This document shows, one piece after another, positions 1-7,004 of a stretch of DNA of 19,394 nt. Each line of letters begins with the position of its first letter. The stretch's first letter is position 1. The position numbers and the translations under genes are program-made. This stretch comes from an uncultured Collinsella sp. (GTDB lineage Bacteria; Actinomycetota; Coriobacteriia; Coriobacteriales; Coriobacteriaceae): NCBI GenBank assembly GCA_900546455.1, contig URCS01000036.1, forward strand, positions 1 through 19,394, given 5' to 3'. The notes under the pieces are model-generated. The model did not search any database. It saw nothing but the letters and a program-made list of their open reading frames with translations, and was not told the origin of the DNA.

Positions 1-393
1 TTCTCCGACGAGGCGGCGATCGCGGCGCTGCTCGGCGAGGGGCCGGGCGAGACGAGGCTGTTCTACTGCGACCCGCGCCGCAGCGACCAGAAGGGCGCCT
101 GCGAGCGCAACCACGTCGAGATCAGGAAGCTGCTGCCCAAGGGCGCCGGGCTCAGGTTCGACCGGCTATCCCCGGCCGACATGGCGCTCGCCATGTCGCA
201 CGTGAACTCCGAGCCCCGCGGCGCGCTCGGCTTCTCGACGCCCGCGCGCGCCTTCAGGGCGATGCTCGGGGACGATGCGGCGGCGCTGCTTGACGCCTAC
301 GGCGTGGAGGATGTGCCTCTGGCCGAGCTCGACCTGACGCCGGGACTCATCGAGAGGGCGCGCGCAGAGAGGGGCGATGCCCCGCTGGCCTAG
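1..393 (+). CDS. IS30-family transposase, 3' end (partial)
   Basis: This is the C-terminal ~130 residues of an IS30-family DDE transposase, cut by the window start and read in frame 1 to a TAG stop at 391-393. The stretch FYCDPRRSDQKGACERNHVEIRK followed by LLPKG matches the end of the IS30 rve catalytic core (compare the usual YFCDP-S--RG--EN-N-LLR-Y-PKG). The Glu in CERNHVEIR is the expected third acidic residue of the DDE triad. The motif DMALAMSHVNSEPRGALGF-TP corresponds to the conserved IS30 C-terminal segment. The family cuts and pastes its own insertion sequence. The rest of the element lies outside the window, so whether the copy is intact cannot be judged. AGG arginine codons set it apart from the minus-strand genes to its right. 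Confidence 0.85.
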   Translation, partial: FSDEAAIAALLGEGPGETRLFYCDPRRSDQKGACERNHVEIRKLLPKGAGLRFDRLSPADMALAMSHVNSEPRGALGFSTPARAFRAMLGDDAAALLDAYGVEDVPLAELDLTPGLIERARAERGDAPLA

Positions 394-524
394 CCTGAAG
401 GCAAAACGGAATAGACTGACCGACCGTCCGGCTGAGTCTGGGAAGAGGTGCCGGGCGGAGGGCGGAGCATGGCCACCGGACCCATCGAAACACATCTCCA
501 CCGTTCCTTCAACTGGGAAAACGG

Positions 525-557
525 CGCCCCCGGGGCCCGGATGGGGCCTCGGGGGCG
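525..557. terminator. GC-rich hairpin after the transposase
   Basis: CGCCCCCGGGGCCC (525-538) pairs with GGGCCTCGGGGGCG (544-557) over 14 bp with one G-U pair and a 5-nt loop. It sits 130 bp past the transposase stop and lacks a clear T-run on the plus side (TTCGGC follows). It may terminate IS transcription or block read-through into the element. The exact IS end was not located. Nothing codes convincingly between 394 and 857. Confidence 0.45.
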
Positions 558-659
558 TTCGGCTAACTGCGGGAATGGCCTATTTGCTCAATGTGTTCGG
601 CTGAGATCGGAAATCAACCCACCACATAGGAGCTGGCTCTCTATCCCGATCTTCAAACA

Positions 660-794
660 TCTCAGCCTGTAACATCTGGGCGGGCAAATTGGCTCTATCT
701 GTTACAGATCGAGACAAAAGGTAGGCGTCGGGACGAACATCTCATTCTGTAACAGTAAGACGACTTTTAACGGTCTAGATGTTACAGATTGAGA
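660..794. repeat. Two 80-bp-spaced copies of a 15-bp inverted repeat
   Basis: Copy 1 has arms TCTCAGCCTGTAACA (660-674) and TGTTACAGATCGAGA (700-714). Copy 2 has arms TCTCATTCTGTAACA (740-754) and TGTTACAGATTGAGA (780-794). Both pairs have 25-nt spacers and lie exactly 80 bp apart. Copy 2 pairs with one mismatch and copy 1 with three. Spacer sequences differ, so only the arms look conserved. They lie in the gap between the IS30 remnant and the murT-gatD terminator, in no ORF. They could be a dispersed intergenic repeat, regulator binding sites or mobile-element ends. Confidence 0.7.
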
Positions 795-812
795 CAAACC
801 GCTGGGATGGGT

Positions 813-850
813 CAAAACCACCACAAAGGTGCCTGTCCCCTTTGTGGTGG
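813..850 (-). terminator. Terminator of the murT-gatD operon; REP-like core
   Basis: CCACCACAAAGG (818-829) and CCTTTGTGGTGG (839-850) form a perfect 12-bp stem with a 9-nt loop. Read on the minus strand it is followed by TTTTGAC, 7 nt after the end of the murT-gatD coding region, so it should end that operon. The minus-strand core CAAAGGGGACAGG is closely matched by the hairpin at 8158-8188. Confidence 0.8.
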
Positions 851-857
851 TGAGGTG

Positions 858-3035
858 CTAGGGGAGGAGCTTCATGGCGGCGTCGTGGGCGGCGTGCTCG
901 TAGGTGTCGTCGAGGGGTTTGAGCGGCAGCAGGGCTGTGGCCTGCGCATCGCCGCGGCGCTCGAGGGCGTGCGCGATCAGCCAGTCGGCGAGTTCGGGGT
1001 TCTTGGGCAGCGCCGGCCCGTGCAGGTACGTGCCGATGACGCCCTTGTAGATCAGACCCTCAAGGCCATCATCGCCGTTGTTGCCGGTGCCCGTGACGAC
1101 GGACGTTCCGAGCGGCTTGGCCTCTGCATCGAGCAGGGTGCGGCCGCCGTGGTTCTCGAATCCCACAAAGGGCTCGGGTGCCAGGTCGGTCCTGACGGCG
1201 ACGTTGCCGATCAGGCGATCGGAGCCGCGTACGGTTTCGGCGGCAATGACCCCCAGACCCTCGATGCGATCCTCGCCCATATAGTACGAACGGCCGAGCA
1301 ACTGATAGCTGCCACAGATGGCAAGCAGTGTGCCGCCGTCCTCAACATAGGCCGCGACCTTGTCTTTTTGGGCGAGCAGCTCGTGTGCCACGGCTAGCTG
1401 GTCGCGGTCGGAGCCACCGCCCATCATGACGATGTCGGCGTCGGTGAGATCGAGCGACTCGCCCATACGGACCTCGTCTACACGCGCGGGAATGCCACGC
1501 CAGGCGCAACGGCGCTCGAGCGCGATAACATTGCCGCCGTCGCCGTAGAGGTTAAGGGCATCGGGATACAGGTAGACGATGCGCAGCGGGCGCGAAAGCT
1601 CGACTGGCGCGATACCGACAGGAAGAGCGCTGCCGTCGGCACGGGCTACGGCGCGCCCAGCAACAGCGTCGGCGGTGGCGCCTTTCAGCCCGTCGAGCTC
1701 CTTGACCAGCGGCGGGAAGGCCGTGTAGTTGGCGACGGCGTAGAAGGTGTCATCGGCGGCCTCGTCTGCCACGGCGCCAATTGCCTGCGCGACGTCCGAG
1801 ATAATCGCGGCATCGATGCCGGCGTACTTGAGGCGCACCTGCATGTCGTGCGCGCGCGTGCCTCCGGCAAAGGCGACAAGACCCGGCGTGTCGGCGATGC
1901 GCTCAAAGTCGACGTCGTAGATCCACGATACATCGTGGCCGTCGGCATCGTTATCGTTGAGGAAGAAAGCGCAGAGTCTGCCGCCTGCCGTCTTGATGGA
2001 CTGGATTTGTCGATCGAAGCCTACGGGATTCTTAGCCAGGTTGGCCTCGACGGTGCGGCCGGCGATATCCCAGCGGCCCATGCGTCCGCCGGCGGGGACG
2101 TAGGCATCGAGCGTGGGCTGCAGGTGCGCCGTATCCACGCCTAACTCATGTGCGGCAAAGAATGCAGCGGCAACGTTGTAGACCATGTACAGGCCGTTGT
2201 AACGCGTGACGATGTGTGCGGCTGGCGCGCTGGAATCAGATCCAAACACCAGGTCAAAACCATAGCCGTCGCAGCCGAGCTCCACGCCCGTCACGCGACG
2301 GACAAGCGCAGGGCGGGCCCAGCCGCACGAGGGGCAATGGTAGGCGCCGAGCTGGCCGTATTGCACGTAGTCATACTCCAGCGGCGCGTTGCACTGTGAG
2401 CAAAAACGTGAGTCGCTAATACGGTCGGACTCGGTGTTGGTGGCGCCGTCGATGCCAAAGGCAATACTCGCGTTGGGAACGCGCGCGGCAATCGAGGCGC
2501 ACAGCGGGTCGTCGGCGTTGTAGATAAGCGTTGTTGTCGGCGAGAGCTCCAACGCATGGGCGATGACCTCCTGGGTGTGATCGATCTCGCCATAGCGATC
2601 CAGCTGGTCGCGGAACAGGTTGAGCAGCACAAAGTACGTCGGCTTGAGCTTGGGCAGAACGCGCACGGTGTAGAGCTCATCGCATTCAAAAACGCCCACG
2701 CGCTTGCCGCTGTCAGCGTGCTTAAGGCCGCCGCGGGCCTCGAGCAGAGCACCTACCACACCAGGCTCCATATTGTTGCCGGCACGGTTGCATACCACGG
2801 TAGCACCGCTGGCAGCAACGGCGTCGGCGATGAGGTTGGAGGTGGTGGTCTTGCCATTAGTACCGGTAATCACCACGCTGCGGTCGACCAGATCCGCGAG
2901 GTCGCTTAGCAGCTCGGGGTCGATCTTCATGGCGATGCGGCCGGGGAGTACGCCGCCCTGGCGCTTAAGGACGGAGCGCAGCCCCCAGCGGGCGATATCG
3001 CTCGAGGTACAGGCAAGAGATGAGCGGAGGTTCAT
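858..3035 (-). CDS. murT-gatD: Fused lipid II isoglutaminyl synthase (MurT-GatD)
   Basis: A 725-aa single chain joining both subunits of lipid II isoglutaminyl synthase, which amidates D-isoglutamate of the peptidoglycan stem peptide on the cytoplasmic side. Residues ~1-450 are the Mur-ligase-like MurT half: N-terminal LPGRIAMKIDPELL, ATP loop TGTNGKTTT (57-65), a four-cysteine ribbon (C212, C215, C234, C237) typical of MurT, and the DNDADGHDVSWIYD segment (361-374) of the DUF1727 domain. Residues ~483-700 are the GatD glutaminase: YPDALNLYGDGGN, nucleophile C574 in AICGSYQ and H672 in YLHGP. A ~30-residue Ala-rich linker joins them. In Staphylococcus and Streptococcus these are two proteins. 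The reading frame is unbroken across the junction. It is last of a three-gene minus-strand operon, 45 nt after the previous stop, with GGAA as a modest ribosome site. Confidence 0.92.
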   Translation of the reverse strand: MNLRSSLACTSSDIARWGLRSVLKRQGGVLPGRIAMKIDPELLSDLADLVDRSVVITGTNGKTTTSNLIADAVAASGATVVCNRAGNNMEPGVVGALLEARGGLKHADSGKRVGVFECDELYTVRVLPKLKPTYFVLLNLFRDQLDRYGEIDHTQEVIAHALELSPTTTLIYNADDPLCASIAARVPNASIAFGIDGATNTESDRISDSRFCSQCNAPLEYDYVQYGQLGAYHCPSCGWARPALVRRVTGVELGCDGYGFDLVFGSDSSAPAAHIVTRYNGLYMVYNVAAAFFAAHELGVDTAHLQPTLDAYVPAGGRMGRWDIAGRTVEANLAKNPVGFDRQIQSIKTAGGRLCAFFLNDNDADGHDVSWIYDVDFERIADTPGLVAFAGGTRAHDMQVRLKYAGIDAAIISDVAQAIGAVADEAADDTFYAVANYTAFPPLVKELDGLKGATADAVAGRAVARADGSALPVGIAPVELSRPLRIVYLYPDALNLYGDGGNVIALERRCAWRGIPARVDEVRMGESLDLTDADIVMMGGGSDRDQLAVAHELLAQKDKVAAYVEDGGTLLAICGSYQLLGRSYYMGEDRIEGLGVIAAETVRGSDRLIGNVAVRTDLAPEPFVGFENHGGRTLLDAEAKPLGTSVVTGTGNNGDDGLEGLIYKGVIGTYLHGPALPKNPELADWLIAHALERRGDAQATALLPLKPLDDTYEHAAHDAAMKLLP

Positions 3036-3080
3036 GAAACCGTTCCTAACGTAAACGACATGGTCGGGTCGAGTGCGTCA

Positions 3081-4124
3081 CTAAAAACCGTAGCGGCGCG
3101 CAAATTCCTGGGCAAGCTGCGACACGTCTTCGCAGGCATTGGCCCAGGGGGCAAAGTCGGGAGTGTCCGAGATAATACCGTCCGCTTCCCAAACGGCCTG
3201 GTGCGAAAGATCCCAGGGATCGCGCGGCTCGGGCCGACAGGGGAGATACGGCGTCTGGTACATGGAGTTCAGTAAGAAGAACGCACCGCCCTCGCAACGG
3301 TTGGCAAACTCACGCAGCGCGCGTGTCGCCGGGCGCATCTTGTTTGTTTTGAACAGCAGGATCGTGCGGGCGAGCAGATACCAGGGGGAGTTCTCGAGTG
3401 CGTCAGCCCCGATCTCTTCCTCGAGCTGGTGGGCTAGGGCAAAAAAGCCGTCCTCGTCTTCCAGACGAGCGAGGGCGAGCAACACGGTGCCTGCGGCTCG
3501 GGTGGGGTAGCCTTCCGCCTTAAGGACGCGGCGGGCGTAGTTGGCGGCAGCACGGTAGCGGGCGCTCGCCATGCACAGCTGCGAGATGGCCTCGAGCGTA
3601 TGAAGCCACCCGATAAGAGCCGGCTCGCTCACGGTAAGATCGGCCGCCGTCACGCCGTCTGCCAGCACCTTGTTGGCCCAGTAGTGCGGGGCTTCCATGT
3701 CGAACCCGGGCACGCTTTGCTGCAGGTAATCGGCCGTGGTCGCCTCGAGCTTCATCAGATCGCCCAGGCAGGCGTCGACGGGCGTGTCCGCCAAAATGAT
3801 GGCGAGCAGCTGGGCATCGAGGACATGCGCATCGATGCGGACGATCTTGAGCAGCTCATCACGCATATCGTCGAACAGGCGGTTGCGCGTCTGCTCAAAC
3901 TCCTCGTCGCTGCCCATGTCCTCGATGCGATGGAGCTCGTCGAGCAGGTGGCGATGAACGCCGGCATAGGACAGCAGCGCCTGGGCATGCTCGGACTGCG
4001 CATACTTATGAGGGTTGACGCTCACGTCGTTATGGACAAGCTCGCGTGCTGCATCGGTGAGTTCGGGGTGCGACGCAAGGTAGGCGCGCTCCAGGTAGGC
4101 GGGGATGTAGACGCTCGGATCCAT
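3081..4124 (-). CDS. Unrecognised helical TPR-like protein, paralogue B
   Basis: A 347-aa soluble, Ala/Leu-rich protein with no signal peptide or membrane segment. I do not recognise the family. Helical pairs such as WLHTLEAISQLCMASARYRAAANYARRVL (about residues 173-201) suggest a TPR-like solenoid. It aligns end to end with the gene just upstream: VRIDAHVLDAQLLAIILA with TELDPANWDAQRMLTALTA, WLHTLEAISQLCMASARYR with RWLAALASRALISGRYR, and SPWYLLARTILL with DPWTLIALMSAA. The two are therefore divergent tandem paralogues. Its ATG overlaps the upstream TAA stop by one base (TAATG), with GGGAGGAG in front, pointing to translational coupling. It lies between that paralogue and murT-gatD on one strand, so a role linked to the cell envelope is possible but unproven. 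Confidence 0.85.
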   Translation of the reverse strand: MDPSVYIPAYLERAYLASHPELTDAARELVHNDVSVNPHKYAQSEHAQALLSYAGVHRHLLDELHRIEDMGSDEEFEQTRNRLFDDMRDELLKIVRIDAHVLDAQLLAIILADTPVDACLGDLMKLEATTADYLQQSVPGFDMEAPHYWANKVLADGVTAADLTVSEPALIGWLHTLEAISQLCMASARYRAAANYARRVLKAEGYPTRAAGTVLLALARLEDEDGFFALAHQLEEEIGADALENSPWYLLARTILLFKTNKMRPATRALREFANRCEGGAFFLLNSMYQTPYLPCRPEPRDPWDLSHQAVWEADGIISDTPDFAPWANACEDVSQLAQEFARRYGF

Positions 4125-5200
4125 TAGAGGTCTCCTCCCTTAAACGGCAAACCCTGCTCGGCCGCCCGCAGTATGCGCTCATCGATTTGGGAACGCAGGA
4201 TATCGTTGGTGGCGACCCAGGCAGCAAAGCTGGCGTTGTCGGGGGCGCCCAGGCCCTCCTGCAGTACCGGCGTCGCCTCGGACAGCGCGAGGACAAGCTC
4301 GTCGGTGGAGCCCACACCCACGTTGACGCGGGCATAGACGCCATCGGGAAACTCGGTTTGGAAGTAGAGCGCCTCGGCCGCGTGCGGGCACGAGCGTGCG
4401 AGGATGCGCAAATAGTGCTCGGCGCCCTCGTAGTCCAGCTCGCGCCAGGCAGCGCTCATCAGCGCGATGAGCGTCCACGGGTCCAAGTCGCGCTCCGCAT
4501 CCTTGGGACGACGGCGCAGCGGCGTGTTGGCGAGATAGGGGACGGAGTGGGCAGAGCGAAAGCGCTTGAGCTCCTCGGCGGGGTATTCGAGCTTTGCCAT
4601 GGCGAGCATCGCGGTGTGGCGGACACCAGCGGGGTCGTTGGGCGCAAAGTCGAGGCTGCGGTTTGCGGCTTCGAGCGACATGCGATAGCGGCCGCTAATG
4701 AGCGCGCGTGACGCAAGGGCGGCAAGCCAGCGCAGGTAGGGGCGGCGCATAAGGTCGCCTGCGGCCTCACGCTCGTAGGGGTCCTGCGCCGAGGCGGTCT
4801 TGAGTGCCAGGTCGTGCTCCACCTCGTCGCACTTGGACACCAGATACTGTACGTACTCCTCGTTGGAGTTGGCGGTGAGGGCGGTCAGCATGCGCTGAGC
4901 GTCCCAGTTGGCCGGATCGAGCTCGGTTGCCTCGCGAAGCATGTTCTCGGCAGTGGCCTCTTCTTGCTCTGCCTGGGTATCGTCAGAGATAAAGGGAATG
5001 CGGTAGTCGACAGCCTCGACCACCTTGGCAATGAGGTGCCCGGCGCGGTCGCGGTCGTGCACGATGAGCGGTGCGGGGTTGCGGGTGAATTGTTCCATCA
5101 GACGCTCTACGGCGGCACCGTCGGTGAGCGGGATATTGTCACGGCGCAAGGCCTCAAGAACGAGGCGATGGCAATCCTCTTGAATGGGATCGAATGCCAT
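4124..5200 (-). CDS. Unrecognised helical TPR-like protein, paralogue A
   Basis: A 358-aa soluble protein, first gene of the operon ending in murT-gatD. The ATG at 5198-5200 (MAFDPIQED) is preferred because AGGAGG lies at 5205-5210; an upstream in-frame TTG at 5230 lacks such a site. TPR-like signatures are visible in ENMLREATELDPANWDAQRML (about 86-106) and SGRYRMSLEAANRSLDFAPNDP (about 170-191). The protein is collinear with its downstream neighbour at about the same length, which implies an old duplication. There are no catalytic motifs or transmembrane segments. A scaffold or protein-binding role fits the fold, but that is inference. The TAA stop overlaps the next ATG. Confidence 0.85.
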   Translation of the reverse strand: MAFDPIQEDCHRLVLEALRRDNIPLTDGAAVERLMEQFTRNPAPLIVHDRDRAGHLIAKVVEAVDYRIPFISDDTQAEQEEATAENMLREATELDPANWDAQRMLTALTANSNEEYVQYLVSKCDEVEHDLALKTASAQDPYEREAAGDLMRRPYLRWLAALASRALISGRYRMSLEAANRSLDFAPNDPAGVRHTAMLAMAKLEYPAEELKRFRSAHSVPYLANTPLRRRPKDAERDLDPWTLIALMSAAWRELDYEGAEHYLRILARSCPHAAEALYFQTEFPDGVYARVNVGVGSTDELVLALSEATPVLQEGLGAPDNASFAAWVATNDILRSQIDERILRAAEQGLPFKGGDL

Positions 5201-5278
5201 GGGGCCTCCTTTGCTGCGGTTAGGGTTCAAATGTTTCTATATAAAGTTCTAGTTTACCCGCATGTGGCACAACGGGGG

Positions 5279-5490
5279 TGCCGCACTTGGACTTGCACCT
5301 TTGCACCACGAAGACGGATGTCGCACAAATGTCGGCACCTTGGACGACCGAGTGGTATCACGGTGCCGCAAACGGTCGATTTTTGGCGGCGAACGGTGCA
5401 TATTTTGGAGGGGCACGGTCCTGCCCGGGATATGTAGTCAACCTTGATAAAACGTTTGCCCAGCTTGGGAGTATGAATGCCGCACAAGGG
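5279..5490 (+). repeat. Four TGYCGCA-type repeats in the divergent region
   Basis: TGCCGCACTTGG (5279-5290), TGTCGCACAAAT (5319-5330), TGCCGCAAACGG (5364-5375) and TGCCGCACAAGG (5479-5490) lie in one orientation. The first two are each followed, after 8 nt, by GCACC, so a TGYCGCAC-N8-GCACC unit repeats with a 40-bp offset. They may be binding sites of an unknown regulator. Confidence 0.5.
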
Positions 5491-5633
5491 TCTTCAGGGA
5501 TAGAAAAAACGTTTCATCATTGGCGGCTTTAGGTGAATAACTGACCAACCAGAACGGTAAAATAGTGTTTGTCTGAGCGTTGAGACGTTTAGACATCGCG
5601 CATTGTCATCGCCGGCAACGCGCAAACCGGTCC

Positions 5634-5660
5634 TAACGGAGCCAATTGGGTGCTCCGTTA
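5634..5660 (+). promoter_or_regulatory. Leader hairpin upstream of the alcohol dehydrogenase
   Basis: TAACGGAGC (5634-5642) and GCTCCGTTA (5652-5660) form a perfect 9-bp stem with a 9-nt loop, 40 nt before the start codon and upstream of the AGGAGG at 5689-5694. No T-run follows, so it is not a simple terminator. It may stabilise the leader or be an operator palindrome. Confidence 0.55.
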
Positions 5661-5700
5661 TATACGCAAGTCTAAGAGGGGCTTGTTTAGGAGGCACAGT

Positions 5701-6924
5701 ATGGGACGTTTTACCAATCCTCGCGATCTGTACTTTGGTGAGGGCGCTCGCCACGAGGTGAAGAACCTCAAGGGTAAGAAGGCCATCATCGTTTCTGGCG
5801 GCAGCTCTATGCGCCGCGGCGGGTTCCTGCAGGACGTTGAGGCCGACCTCAAAGAGGCCGGCATGGAGGTCAAGCTGTTCGAGGGCGTCGAGTCCGATCC
5901 CTCCATCGAGACCGTCATGAAGGGCGCAGCCGCTATGCGCGACTTCGAGCCCGACTGGATCGTTGCTATCGGCGGCGGCTCGCCCATCGATGCCGCTAAG
6001 GCCATGTGGGTCTTCTACGAGTATCCCGAGGAGTCCTTCGATAACATCATCCAGCCGTTCAGCTTCCCCGAGCTGCGTCAGAAGGCTCATTTCTGCGCCA
6101 TCTCCTCTACCTCCGGCACCGCTACCGAGGTCACTGCCTTCTCCGTCATCACCGACTACGCCAAGGGCATCAAGTACCCGCTGGCCGACTTCAACATCAC
6201 CCCTGATGTCGCCATCGTCGACCCCGAGCTCACCTACACCATGCCCGCCAAGCTGTGCGCTCATACCGGCATGGACGCTCTGACCCACTGCATGGAGGCC
6301 TACGTTTCCACCTGCGCCTCTATGTTCACCGACGCCAACGCTCTGCACGGCATCCGCGAGATCGTCGAGTGGCTGCCCAAGTCCTATGCTGGCGACCATG
6401 AGGCCCGTCAGCACATGCACGAGGCTCAGTGCATCGCCGGTATCGCCTTCTCCTCGGGCCTGCTCGGCATCGTTCACTCCATGGCTCACAAGACCGGCGC
6501 TGCCTTCGAGAACGGCCACATCATCCACGGTGCTGCCAACGCCATGTACCTGGGCAAGGTTATCCAGTGGAACTCCAAGGACCCGCGCGCTGCTGAGCGT
6601 TACGCTTACGTGGCCAAGGAGATCCTGCACCTTCCCGGCGAGACCAACGAGGAGCTCATCGCTGCGCTCGTCCAGAAGATTCGCGACCTCAACGACCAGC
6701 TCAACATTCCGCAGTCCATCAAGGATTACGCGAATGGTGGCGTGAAGGTCGACGCCGAGAACCCGCAGATGGTTTCCGAGGAGGAGTTCCTCGCCAAGCT
6801 GCCCGAGATCGCCGCGAACGCCGAGCAGGACGCCTGCACGCCCGAGAACCCGCGTGAGACCAAGGCTGCCGACTTCGAGAAGATTCTCAAGGCTTGCTAC
6901 TACGACACCGACATCGATTTCTAA
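5701..6924 (+). CDS. Iron-containing alcohol dehydrogenase (BdhA/YqhD-like)
   Basis: A 407-aa group III alcohol dehydrogenase that interconverts an aldehyde and an alcohol using NAD(P)H in the cytosol, probably to dispose of fermentation electrons. The nucleotide loop GGGSPIDAAK is at 91-100. Expected metal ligands are D192 and H196 (GMDALTHCMEAY), H263 (SMAHKTGAAF) and H276 (HGAANAMYL). STSGTATEVTAFSVI (136-150) and the overall length suit the butanol dehydrogenase-like branch; the substrate cannot be read from sequence. ATG 5701 follows AGGAGG (5689-5694) with a 6-nt spacer. The codon set is extremely restricted (CGC/CGT, AAG, GAG, AAC), which suggests one of the most highly expressed genes in the window. 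A strong terminator follows directly, with gldA beyond it. Confidence 0.93.
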   Translation: MGRFTNPRDLYFGEGARHEVKNLKGKKAIIVSGGSSMRRGGFLQDVEADLKEAGMEVKLFEGVESDPSIETVMKGAAAMRDFEPDWIVAIGGGSPIDAAKAMWVFYEYPEESFDNIIQPFSFPELRQKAHFCAISSTSGTATEVTAFSVITDYAKGIKYPLADFNITPDVAIVDPELTYTMPAKLCAHTGMDALTHCMEAYVSTCASMFTDANALHGIREIVEWLPKSYAGDHEARQHMHEAQCIAGIAFSSGLLGIVHSMAHKTGAAFENGHIIHGAANAMYLGKVIQWNSKDPRAAERYAYVAKEILHLPGETNEELIAALVQKIRDLNDQLNIPQSIKDYANGGVKVDAENPQMVSEEEFLAKLPEIAANAEQDACTPENPRETKAADFEKILKACYYDTDIDF

Positions 6925-6946
6925 TCGACTCTTGTTATCGTAACGA

Positions 6947-6983
6947 GGGGCTCCGCACGTATCTGTACGGAGCCCCTTTTTTT
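6947..6983 (+). terminator. Strong terminator between the alcohol dehydrogenase and gldA
   Basis: GGGGCTCCG (6947-6955) pairs perfectly with CGGAGCCCC (6968-6976), followed by seven T at 6977-6983 and then CTTTT. It should end the dehydrogenase transcript. The gldA start codon lies only 21 nt after the T-run, leaving no room for an ordinary promoter in between. Confidence 0.92.
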
Positions 6984-7004
6984 CTTTTAGAGAATGGGAT
7001 AAAA

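Larger units (their letters stand above)
5201..5700. promoter_or_regulatory. Divergent regulatory region of the operon and the alcohol dehydrogenase
   Basis: About 500 bp without a credible gene separate the minus-strand operon from the plus-strand dehydrogenase. AT-rich TATATAG on the minus strand near 5236-5242 could serve the operon, and TAAAAT near 5558-5563 the dehydrogenase, but neither has a good -35 box. The region also holds the TGCCGCA-type repeats and the leader hairpin listed separately. Its length suggests complex control of the very strongly codon-biased dehydrogenase. Confidence 0.5.

Noticed and set aside
4187..5437. Long plus-strand frames opposite the TPR-like pair
   Set aside because: They mirror the minus-strand genes, which have matched ribosome sites and homologous repeats.
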